Of a DNA stretch of 15,230 nucleotides, positions 5,994 through 13,315 are shown piece after piece. The notes under the pieces are model-generated. The model was given only the letters and a program-made list of their open reading frames with translations. It made no database searches and was not told the origin of the DNA. The DNA is from Pseudomonadota bacterium (GTDB taxonomy: Bacteria; Pseudomonadota; Alphaproteobacteria; Micavibrionales; Micavibrionaceae), in assembly GCA_016198545.1 (NCBI GenBank), contig JACQIJ010000173.1, positions 1 to 15,230 on the forward strand. Direction: 5' to 3'. Both the position numbers and the translations under genes were made by a program. How positions within the stretch are numbered: the stretch's first letter is position 1; each line of letters opens with the position of its first letter.

Positions 5994-6683
5994 CTACACC
6001 TCCCGCCGACGGACGATCTGGTATTGCCGGCGGAAGACGTAAAACACCGGCGCGCTCCAGATATGCACAAGGCGTGTGAACGGGAAGACGATGAAAATCA
6101 GCATCCCAAGCGTCAGGTGCAACTTGAAGGCGATATGCGTATCGCGCACGAATTCCGCCGCGCCGCCGCGGAAAGTCACGATGTGCTGCGCCCATTCCAT
6201 GAATTTCACCATCTCATGCCCGTCGAGATGCCGCATGGACACGGCGATGGTGAACAGGCCAAGCAAAAGCTGCGCCAAAAGCAAAAACAAAACAGCGATA
6301 TCGCTGAACGAACTGGTCGCCCGGATGCGCGGATCGAACAGGCGGCGGTGAATCAGCATCAGCAGGCCAGCCAAGCACATGACCCCGGCAAGGCCGCCGA
6401 CCGTCATCGCCATGACCTGCTTGAACCCATGAGAAATGCCAACAGCATCGAACACGGCGATGGGCGTCAACAGGCCGACGACATGACCCATCAGAACCAC
6501 GAGAATGCCGATATGGAACAGGTTGCTGCCCCACATCATCTGTTTTTTCCGCAGAATCTGGCTCGACTTGCTGCGCCAGCCATAAGGATCGCGGTCGAAA
6601 CGGATGACGCTGCCTAGAAGCAAAACCGCCAGCGACACGTACGGCAAAATCTGGAACAGGAAAAAATCGAAATCGAAATTCAT
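5994..6683 (-). CDS. narI: NarI, respiratory nitrate reductase cytochrome b (gamma) subunit
   Basis: Membrane subunit that oxidises quinol and passes electrons through two b haems to NarH. The 229 residues contain five hydrophobic segments. The four haem-ligand histidines are in place: H57 (NLFHIG), H67 (GHVVG), H189 (FKLHLTLG) and H207 (LVHIWSAP), against E. coli H56, H66, H187 and H205. The N-terminus FDFDFFLFQILPYV and the length fit the family. The ATG at 6683 overlaps the narJ stop as ATGA (6680-6683), so the two are translationally coupled. Confidence 0.96.
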   Translation of the reverse strand: MNFDFDFFLFQILPYVSLAVLLLGSVIRFDRDPYGWRSKSSQILRKKQMMWGSNLFHIGILVVLMGHVVGLLTPIAVFDAVGISHGFKQVMAMTVGGLAGVMCLAGLLMLIHRRLFDPRIRATSSFSDIAVLFLLLAQLLLGLFTIAVSMRHLDGHEMVKFMEWAQHIVTFRGGAAEFVRDTHIAFKLHLTLGMLIFIVFPFTRLVHIWSAPVFYVFRRQYQIVRRREV

Positions 6684-7366
6684 GACTGCGTCTCCATTCT
6701 TTTCAGCATCTCTCCGGCCTTCGGGCAGCCGACGCCCTTTTCATCCTGCTGCGCCATGGCGAAGGCGAATTGCTGTTCCCACGCCGCGTCCATCTCCTGC
6801 GCGGTCGGCAGACCGCCTGCGTTCAGCCTCAAAGCGCCCTGCAACTTCTTTTCATCCGGCTTCCGTCCCGCGATATCCCGGATGGCATCAAACAGCGCCG
6901 CGTAAGCACTGTCCCGTTTTTTCAGGCGCTCACCAAGGACGGCGGCAACGTCAATCGCCCCGCCCAGCGTTTCCCGCGCCAGATCCAGCGGCAATATGGA
7001 CAGATACTCAAGGAACAGCGGCAGGTAATCCGGCGTATGTTCCGAATCGTTTTCGAGGCCGCGCTCCCGGTAAAGCATATCCAGCTCCACCAGCGCCTGC
7101 CCGCGGTCGCGGGAATCGCCGTGCACATGCTCGAACAGGTAAAGGCACAGCGACGGCGTGCGATCGAACAGCGCGACGTATTCTTCCTGAAAATCGTAAA
7201 CGTCCTGCGCCGCCGCATCGTCGAGAAACTGCGCAATTTTTCGAACCGTTCCGGGGGCAAGCCAGCCTTCCGAATCCAGGACGGCGACGATATCCTTCCG
7301 CGCCGCCAGCCATTTTTCATCCGGATAGGTCAGCAAAAGACCGATGATTTTCAATGTCGCGCTCAT
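6680..7366 (-). CDS. narJ: NarJ, nitrate reductase assembly chaperone
   Basis: A soluble all-helical chaperone of 228 residues (TorD/DmsD superfamily) that binds apo-NarG and allows Moco insertion and membrane attachment; it is not part of the final enzyme. Visible features are the N-terminal LKIIGLLLTYPDE (5-17), the FQEEYVALFDRTPSLCLYLFEHVHGDSRDRG block, and the DYLPLFLEYLS segment, all typical of NarJ. The start is the ATG at 7366, which overlaps the narH stop as ATGA (7363-7366) and has GGAGG 7 nt upstream. The frame is open further, to 7585, but that stretch only translates the narH tandem repeat (QFQFQF) and is rejected. Confidence 0.95.
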   Translation of the reverse strand: MSATLKIIGLLLTYPDEKWLAARKDIVAVLDSEGWLAPGTVRKIAQFLDDAAAQDVYDFQEEYVALFDRTPSLCLYLFEHVHGDSRDRGQALVELDMLYRERGLENDSEHTPDYLPLFLEYLSILPLDLARETLGGAIDVAAVLGERLKKRDSAYAALFDAIRDIAGRKPDEKKLQGALRLNAGGLPTAQEMDAAWEQQFAFAMAQQDEKGVGCPKAGEMLKRMETQS

Positions 7367-9087
7367 TCCGCCGCCTCCGAACAGGATTTCGTTTTGTTGC
7401 TGCTGCCGCATGATCCCGAGCTGCAGCCGCTGGAACTGGAACTGGAACTGGAACTGGAACTGGAACTGGAACTGGAACTGGAGCTGGAACTGGAACCGCA
7501 GCCGCCGCCCTGTTCGCCGTAAAATTCCTTGGTGAACAACGTGTTGACACGGTTGTCTTTCCGACCTCCGCTGCGCCCGCGCCAAGTTTTCTGCGATTCG
7601 AACATGTCGAATTTGCTGTTGCTGTGCGAGGAGCAGCCATTGCCGAACGAAAACCCGCAGCCGCCGGATTCTCCGTACGCATCCAGCGTTTCCTCCCGGT
7701 GGCCGGTGGGAATGACGTAGCGATCTTCGTAATTCGCCAGAGCCATGATCTTATACATGTCCTCGACCAGAGCAGGCGTGAGGCCGCATTCATCGATCGC
7801 GCGCGTGTCCGGTCTGCCTTCCACATGGATGCTGCGCATGTAATGGCGCATCGCGATCATGCGCTTCAGCCCCAGGATTACCGGCTCCTCCTTCCCCGCC
7901 GTCAGCAGGTTCGCAAGGTATTTAACCGGGATGCGCAGGGAATGAATATCGGGGATGATGCCGTTATCCTCCATCCTCACATGCCCCTTCTCGGCGGCCG
8001 CCTTGATCGGGGACAGCGGCGGGATGTACCACACCATCGGCAAGGTGCGATATTCCGGGTGCAGCGGGAAGGCCACTTTCCAGTCCATCGCCATCTTGTA
8101 GACCGGCGAATTTTGCGCCGCCGTAATCCAGTTTTCCGGGATGCCGTCCTTGCGCGCCTGCGCGATCACTTCCGGGTCGTGCGGATTTAAAAATACATCC
8201 AGTTGCGCATCGTACAAATCCTGCGGGTCTTCGACGCTTGCGGCTTCCTCGATCCGGTCGGCATCGTACAGCATGACGCCCAGATAGCGGATGCGCCCGA
8301 CGCAGGTTTCGGAACATACCGTTGGCTCGCCGTTTTCGATGCGGGGATAGCAGAACGTACATTTTTCCGCCTTGCCGCTTTTCCAGTTGTAATAAATTTT
8401 CTTGTAAGGGCAGCCGGAAATGCACATCCGCCAGCCCCGGCATTTGTCCTGATCGACGAGAACGATACCGTCCTCCTCCCGTTTATATATGGACCCGGAC
8501 GGGCAGGCCGCCACGCAGGTCGGATTCAAGCAATGCTCGCACAGGCGCGGCAGGTACATCATGAAGGTGTTTTCGAACTGTCCGTAAATTTCCTTTTCGA
8601 TGTCCTTGAAGTTGTAATCGCGCTTGCGCGATTCGAATTCAGTGCCGAGGATTTCCTCCCAATTCGGCCCCCAGTTTATCTTTTCCATCCGCTGGCCGCT
8701 GATTTGCGAGCGCGGCCGGGCGACCGGCATGGCTTTCGACTCGGGCGCTTTTTGCAGATGTTCGTAATCGAACGTGAAGGGTTCGTAATAATCGTCAATC
8801 TCAGGCAGGTCGGGATTAGCGAATATCTTCGCCAGGACGCGCCAGCGCCCGCCGATTTTCGGCTGGATTTTCCCGTTTGGCTTCCTCTCCCATCCGCCGT
8901 TCCACTTGTCCTGGTTTTCCCATTCTTTCGGGTAACCGATGCCGGGCTTGGTTTCGACGTTATTGAACCACGCATATTCCACGCCTTCGCGTGACGTCCA
9001 GACATTCTTGCACGTCACCGAACAGGTGTGGCAACCGATGCATTTATCAAGGTTGAGGACTTTTCCGATTTGAGCGCGTACTTTCAT
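7363..9087 (-). CDS. narH: NarH, nitrate reductase Fe-S (beta) subunit with poly-Ser/Cys C-terminal extension
   Basis: Electron-transfer subunit with four Fe-S clusters linking NarI to NarG. Residues in this 574-aa protein: C16-x2-C19-x2-C22-x3-C26; C183, C186, C191, C195; C216-x2-W219-x2-C222-x3-C226, where Trp replaces a Cys as expected for the 3Fe-4S cluster; and C243, C246, C258, C262. The region GGCGFSFGNGC...KFDMFES corresponds to the normal end of E. coli NarH (about 512 residues). Beyond it come about 72 extra residues (503-574): a basic stretch, TLFTKEFYGEQGGGCG, 22 serines, then GCSSGSCGSS and a last Cys. Start: the ATG at 9087 (MKVRAQIGKVLNLDKC), preceded by AGGTGG. An ATG six codons upstream is less likely. 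A hemerythrin gene separates it from narG. Confidence 0.96.
   Translation of the reverse strand: MKVRAQIGKVLNLDKCIGCHTCSVTCKNVWTSREGVEYAWFNNVETKPGIGYPKEWENQDKWNGGWERKPNGKIQPKIGGRWRVLAKIFANPDLPEIDDYYEPFTFDYEHLQKAPESKAMPVARPRSQISGQRMEKINWGPNWEEILGTEFESRKRDYNFKDIEKEIYGQFENTFMMYLPRLCEHCLNPTCVAACPSGSIYKREEDGIVLVDQDKCRGWRMCISGCPYKKIYYNWKSGKAEKCTFCYPRIENGEPTVCSETCVGRIRYLGVMLYDADRIEEAASVEDPQDLYDAQLDVFLNPHDPEVIAQARKDGIPENWITAAQNSPVYKMAMDWKVAFPLHPEYRTLPMVWYIPPLSPIKAAAEKGHVRMEDNGIIPDIHSLRIPVKYLANLLTAGKEEPVILGLKRMIAMRHYMRSIHVEGRPDTRAIDECGLTPALVEDMYKIMALANYEDRYVIPTGHREETLDAYGESGGCGFSFGNGCSSHSNSKFDMFESQKTWRGRSGGRKDNRVNTLFTKEFYGEQGGGCGSSSSSSSSSSSSSSSSSSSSSSGCSSGSCGSSNKTKSCSEAAE
7431..7496. repeat. narH: Hexanucleotide tandem repeat, 11 copies, inside narH
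   Basis: Eleven adjacent copies of TGGAAC (plus strand) with one variant copy, TGGAGC (7479-7484). Read on the minus strand in the narH frame it gives alternating TCC and AGT/AGC codons, 22 serines in a row. Because the unit is six bases, gain or loss of copies keeps the frame and changes the run by two serines. Nothing like it occurs elsewhere in the window. Confidence 0.97.
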
Positions 9088-9117
9088 TGATCCACCTGCA
9101 AACAATCCATGTTAAAC

Positions 9118-9133
9118 GCCGGGCACTTCCGGC
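9118..9133 (-). other. Short GC hairpin in the hemerythrin-narH gap
   Basis: GCCGG (9118-9122) and CCGGC (9129-9133) form a perfect 5-bp stem with a 6-nt loop in the 65-bp gap between the hemerythrin stop and the narH start. There is no T-run on the narH side, so it is not a rho-independent terminator. It could mark mRNA processing or be chance. Confidence 0.2.
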
Positions 9134-9152
9134 ACAGCAATCGCCATTACGG

Positions 9153-9569
9153 TCACAATTTATCCGCCAGCGGATACAGATCGCTCTCTTCACGCTCTAT
9201 TCTTTTTTTCAGCGCCGCGAAGACTGCTTTCGTTTGAGTTACAAACTCCGGGGAATTTTCCTCGATTCTCTTCGAAAAAGACCATGAAGCCATGTAATCC
9301 TTGAAGGCGCCTGCAAGGGAGCCCATGTCCTTGATGTACTCATCGGCCATCGCCTTCAGATTCGGGGCGTTGCTTCCCTGTAACAGGGGATATAGATACT
9401 TGTCTTCCATACCCAGATGAAACGTTATTTTCCCGGACAGGACGACCAGAAGCTTTGAAATTTCCGCAGCCTTCTGCCCTGCCGCTGCGGGATCGAGGAG
9501 TTTTTCCACATCCGATACCGCCGCCGCGATTTCCTTGTGCTGCGCTCTGAAATTATCCGTTCTTGCCAT
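9153..9569 (-). CDS. Hemerythrin-like (HHE-type) protein between narG and narH
   Basis: A 138-residue helical protein of the hemerythrin HHE superfamily, whose members bind iron at a four-helix bundle and handle O2, NO or iron. Matching segments: RAQHKEIAAAV (8-18, His11), FHLGMEDKYLYPLL (50-63, His51 and Glu55 as the HxxxE pair), and RIEREESDLYPLADKL at the C-terminus with the EE-x2-LYPL ending of this family. The second-half histidines of classical hemerythrin are not evident (Arg replaces His in the last helix), so the metal site is probably atypical or mononuclear. The ATG at 9569 is chosen for its AAAGGA ribosome binding site. An upstream ATG at 9626 overlaps narG and would add a low-complexity TERTEKTERKT stretch. 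Lying between narG and narH it should be co-expressed with nitrate reductase. A role in NO or O2 sensing, scavenging or Fe-S protection is inference. Confidence 0.85.
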   Translation of the reverse strand: MARTDNFRAQHKEIAAAVSDVEKLLDPAAAGQKAAEISKLLVVLSGKITFHLGMEDKYLYPLLQGSNAPNLKAMADEYIKDMGSLAGAFKDYMASWSFSKRIEENSPEFVTQTKAVFAALKKRIEREESDLYPLADKL

Positions 9570-9615
9570 TGCCGTTTTCCTTTCTGTTTTCTCCGTTCTT
9601 TCTGTTGTCTCCGCT
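9570..9615 (-). other. Purine-rich spacer with an imperfect direct repeat between narG and the hemerythrin gene
   Basis: On the coding strand this 46-nt spacer is almost entirely A and G and contains two similar blocks, AACAGAAAGAACGG and AACAGAAAGGAAAACGG. The second supplies the ribosome binding site of the hemerythrin gene. The repeat may be a trace of how that gene was placed here, or simply low complexity. Confidence 0.4.
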
Positions 9616-12600
9616 TTACGCCGCATCCATCCAGTCCACCTTCGCCATTTTGCGGACGACGACGAATTCGTCGCGGTTGGACCCCACCGTTCCGTAATAG
9701 TTGAAGCCGTAAGATTGCTGCGCGTAACCGCCGATCATGTGCGTCGGCTTCACCGTCGCCCGCGTAACAGAATTGTGGATGCCGCCCCGCGCGCCGGTGA
9801 TCTGGCTGCCCGGCGTGTTGATGGTTTTTTCCTGCGCGTGGTACATCAGCACCATGCCTTCGTTCACGCGCTGACTGACGACGGCGCGGGCGACGATAGC
9901 GCCGTTGCTGTTGAACAGTTCCACCCAGTCGTTGTCCTTGATATCCGCTTTCTTCGCGTCCGTCTCCGACAGCCAGACGACCGGTCCGCCGCGGTTGAGC
10001 GTAAGCATGTGCAGATTGTCCGAATAGGTCGAGTGAATGCCCCATTTCTGGTGCGGCGTGATGAAATTCAACAATATTGTCTTCGACTCCCCGCCGTGTT
10101 TTTCCAGCATTTCCTGCACGGTGCGGGTGTTGATCGGCGGCTTGTAGGTCACGAGCGTCTCGCCGAAGGCGCGCATCCATTCATGATCCTGATAAAGTTG
10201 CTGCCGACCGGTCAGAGTGCGCCACGGAATGTATTCGTGCACGTTGGTATAGCCCGCATTGTATGTCACGTGCTCGGATTCAAGTCCGCTCCATGTCGGG
10301 GAAGAAATAATTTTCCGCGGCTGCGCCTGCAAATCGCGGAAGCGGATTTTTTCGTCCTCCTTCGGTTTTGCCAGATGCGTATGGTCGCGCCCTGTGGTCT
10401 TTGACAGGGCGGCCCACGATTTGACCGCCACCTCGCCGTTGGTTTCCGGCGCGAGGCTCAGAATGACCTCACAGGCGTCGATGTCGCTTTCGATTTTCGC
10501 CAAACCGTCTTTCGCGCCATTGAGTTTTTTCAGGAAATCCACCTCATGCGCCGTATCCCACTGCATGCCCTTGCAGGCATTGCCGAGTTTTTCCATCAGC
10601 GGCCCCAGCGTCGTAAAGCGCTTGTACAGGTTCGGGTAATCGCGCTCCACCACCTTCATCGCCGGCGCGGTTTTTCCGGGAATCAGATCGCATTCCCCAC
10701 GCTTCCAGTCCTTCACGTCCACCGGCTGAGCCAGTTCGCCCGCGCTGTCATGCATGATCGGCGTCAACACCAGTTCCTTCTCCACGCCCAGATGCCCGGG
10801 CGCCAGTTCGGAAACCTTCTTCGCCAGACCTTTATAAATCTCCCAGTCGGACCTGCTCTGCCATACCGGCGCGACGGCTTCGGACAGCGGGTGGATGAAG
10901 GGATGCATGTCGGATGTGTTCAGGTCGTTCTTCTCGTACCAGCTCGCCGTGGGCAGGACGATATCCGAATACATGCAGGTCGTGGACATGCGGAAATCGA
11001 GCGTCACCAACAGATCGAGCTTGCCTTCCGGCGCGCGGTCGTGCCAGACGGCTTCGGCTGCGCCGCGTTTCCCTTCCTCTCCCAGATCCTTGCCCTGCAC
11101 GCCATGCTGCGTTCCCAGAAGATGTTTCAGGAAATATTCATGCCCCTTGCCCGAAGACCCCAGGATGTTCGAGCGCCAGACGAACATATTGCGCGGCCAG
11201 TTTGCCGGATCGTCCGGATCTTCGCAGGACAACTTCAGCGCGCCGGATTGCAGCCGCTCCGCCGCATATTCGACGGGGTCCCTGCCCGCTTTTTCCGCCT
11301 GCTTCACAACCTCGAACGGGTTGGTTTTCAGTTGCGGCGCGGAAGGAAGCCAGCCCATGCGTTCCGAACGGATATTGCAGTCGATCAGGTTCCCTTTCCA
11401 CTTCGCCCTATCCGCCAGCGGCGACAGGATGTCATCCAGTTGCAGCGTCTCGTAGCGCCACTGGTCGGTATGCGCGTAAAAGAACGACGTGCTGTTTTGC
11501 TGCCGCGGCGGGCGGATCCAGTCAAGCGCGAATGCAAGCGGCAGCCAGCCCGGCTGCGGGCGCAGCTTCTCCTGCCCCACATAATGCGCCCAGCCGCCGC
11601 CCGATTGCCCGACGCAGCCGCAGAACATCAGCATGTTCATGCAAGCGCGGTAGTTCATATCCATGTGGTACCAGTGGTTCATCGCCGCACCGATGATGAT
11701 CGTGGACTTTCCTTTCGTTTTTTCCGCGTTATCGGCAAAGGCCCGCGCAACGGCGATGACCTTGTCGCGCGATACGCCGGTAATTTTTTCCTGCCATGCG
11801 GGCGTATAGGGCGCGTCATCGTCATACGACTTCGCTACGCTGTTCCCGCCCAGCCCGCGGTCGAGGCCGTAATTGGCGCATAGAAGATCGAACACCGTGA
11901 CCACCGCCACATCGCCGTGTTTCGTTTTGACCTTTCTGACCGGCAGGTTATGAACCAAAACGCCGCCGCGATCGTCGTGCGGAAAATAGCCATGCTCATG
12001 CGCAGCCCCGGCGAAGTACGGGAACGCAACGGGCAGCACGACGTCATGGCTTCCCAGAAGCGTTTTTTGCAGTTTTTCCCTGCCGGGCGCGATATTCCAT
12101 TTTCCCTGCTCGCCCCAGCGGTATCCGATGCTGCCCAGCGGCGCGCAAGGCCTGCCGGTGTTTTCATCGAAAGCGACCGTCTTCCAGTCAGAGTTGTTGG
12201 ATTCGCCCAGACCGTCCGCGAAATCGGAAGCGCGCAGCATCCGCCCCGGCACGTATTTTCCGTCCTTCTCCTCCAGCATCACCAGAAACGGCATGTCGGT
12301 ATAGGTGCGGGTGTAATCGTCGAAATAATCGACGGCGCGGTCGAGATGGAATTCCTTCAGGATCACATGACCCAGCGCCATGCCCAGCGCAGCGTCCGTT
12401 CCCTGCTTCGGGTTCAGCCAGATGTCGGCGAATTTGGAAGCTTCGGAATAATCGGGGCAAACAGTGACGATCTGCGTCCCCTTGTAACGCGCTTCGGTCA
12501 TGAAATGCGCATCAGGCGTGCGTGTCTGCGGCACGTTGCTGCCCCACATCATGATGAAGCCCGCATTGTACCAGTCTGCGCTTTCGGGAACGTCGGTCTG

Positions 12601-13302
12601 CTCGCCCCATGTCTGCGGAGAAGCGGGCGGAAGATCGCAATACCAGTCGTAAAAGCTCATGCACACGCCGCCGAGAAGCGAAAGGTAACGCGATCCGGCC
12701 GCATAGGACACCATCGACATCGCGGGGATGGGGGAAAAGCCGATCACCCGGTCGGGGCCGTGTTTTTTGGCGGTATGGATATTGGCGGCGGCGATGATCT
12801 CGTTCACCTCGTCCCACGTCGCGCGCACGAAACCGCCGCGTCCGCGAACCGTCTGATATGACTGGCGTGCTTCCTCATCGGCCTGAATGGCCGCCCACGC
12901 CTTCACAGGATCGCGGTGCTCCACCTTCGCCGCGCGGTACAGCTTCAACAGGCGCTTGCGCACCATCGGGTATTTCAGCCGCGCCGCGCTGTAGATATAC
13001 CAGCTGTACGACGCCCCGCGGGAACAGCCGCGCGGCTCGTGATTCGGCAGGTCGGGCCGGGTGCGCGGGTAATCGGTCTGCTGCGTTTCCCACGTAATCA
13101 ACCCGTTCTTGACGTAGATTTTCCATGAGCAGGAACCGGTGCAGTTCACGCCGTGCGTCGAGCGGACAATCTTGTCATGCGCCCAACGATTGCGGTAAGC
13201 ATCCTCCCATTTCCGGTTCTCCGAGCTGGTCACGCCGTGGCCGTTGGAGAAATCCTCCTTGTTCAGACGGAAGAACATCAGCCGGTCGAGAAAGTAACTC
13301 AT
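9616..13302 (-). CDS. narG: NarG, respiratory nitrate reductase catalytic (alpha) subunit
   Basis: Catalytic Mo-bis-MGD subunit, reducing nitrate to nitrite on the cytoplasmic side of the membrane. At 1228 residues it is close to E. coli NarG (1247) and closely similar along its whole length. The FS0 4Fe-4S cluster ligands are H50, C54, C58 and C93 (STHGVNCTGSCSW, RGCSRG). The Mo ligand Asp223 lies in YDWYCDLPPASPQTWGEQTD, matching E. coli D222. Other signatures include IPAMSMVSYAAGSRYLSLLGG, QSGGGWAHYVGQEKLRP, SSTWSG-like PTWSGLESEHV, and the C-terminal MIGGYAQQSYGFNYYGTVGSNRDEF. The ATG at 13302 is preferred over the TTG two codons upstream because the AAGGAG site, overlapping the narK stop, is 9 nt from the ATG but only 3 nt from the TTG. 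No Tat-type export signal is evident. Confidence 0.98.
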   Translation of the reverse strand: MSYFLDRLMFFRLNKEDFSNGHGVTSSENRKWEDAYRNRWAHDKIVRSTHGVNCTGSCSWKIYVKNGLITWETQQTDYPRTRPDLPNHEPRGCSRGASYSWYIYSAARLKYPMVRKRLLKLYRAAKVEHRDPVKAWAAIQADEEARQSYQTVRGRGGFVRATWDEVNEIIAAANIHTAKKHGPDRVIGFSPIPAMSMVSYAAGSRYLSLLGGVCMSFYDWYCDLPPASPQTWGEQTDVPESADWYNAGFIMMWGSNVPQTRTPDAHFMTEARYKGTQIVTVCPDYSEASKFADIWLNPKQGTDAALGMALGHVILKEFHLDRAVDYFDDYTRTYTDMPFLVMLEEKDGKYVPGRMLRASDFADGLGESNNSDWKTVAFDENTGRPCAPLGSIGYRWGEQGKWNIAPGREKLQKTLLGSHDVVLPVAFPYFAGAAHEHGYFPHDDRGGVLVHNLPVRKVKTKHGDVAVVTVFDLLCANYGLDRGLGGNSVAKSYDDDAPYTPAWQEKITGVSRDKVIAVARAFADNAEKTKGKSTIIIGAAMNHWYHMDMNYRACMNMLMFCGCVGQSGGGWAHYVGQEKLRPQPGWLPLAFALDWIRPPRQQNSTSFFYAHTDQWRYETLQLDDILSPLADRAKWKGNLIDCNIRSERMGWLPSAPQLKTNPFEVVKQAEKAGRDPVEYAAERLQSGALKLSCEDPDDPANWPRNMFVWRSNILGSSGKGHEYFLKHLLGTQHGVQGKDLGEEGKRGAAEAVWHDRAPEGKLDLLVTLDFRMSTTCMYSDIVLPTASWYEKNDLNTSDMHPFIHPLSEAVAPVWQSRSDWEIYKGLAKKVSELAPGHLGVEKELVLTPIMHDSAGELAQPVDVKDWKRGECDLIPGKTAPAMKVVERDYPNLYKRFTTLGPLMEKLGNACKGMQWDTAHEVDFLKKLNGAKDGLAKIESDIDACEVILSLAPETNGEVAVKSWAALSKTTGRDHTHLAKPKEDEKIRFRDLQAQPRKIISSPTWSGLESEHVTYNAGYTNVHEYIPWRTLTGRQQLYQDHEWMRAFGETLVTYKPPINTRTVQEMLEKHGGESKTILLNFITPHQKWGIHSTYSDNLHMLTLNRGGPVVWLSETDAKKADIKDNDWVELFNSNGAIVARAVVSQRVNEGMVLMYHAQEKTINTPGSQITGARGGIHNSVTRATVKPTHMIGGYAQQSYGFNYYGTVGSNRDEFVVVRKMAKVDWMDAA

Positions 13303-13315
13303 CGTCAATCACTCC

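Noticed and set aside
7431..7496. CRISPR array
   Set aside because: The units are only six bases with no spacers; this is a coding microsatellite-like repeat.
7344..7535. Plus-strand frames reading the tandem repeat as WNWNWN or ELELEL
   Set aside because: They are products of the repeat in other frames on the opposite strand of narH, with no start signal or homology.
6680..7585. A longer narJ start giving 301 residues with a QFQFQF stretch
   Set aside because: The extra 73 codons translate the narH tandem repeat in a shifted frame; the ATG at 7366 overlaps the narH stop, has a ribosome binding site and gives the normal NarJ N-terminus.
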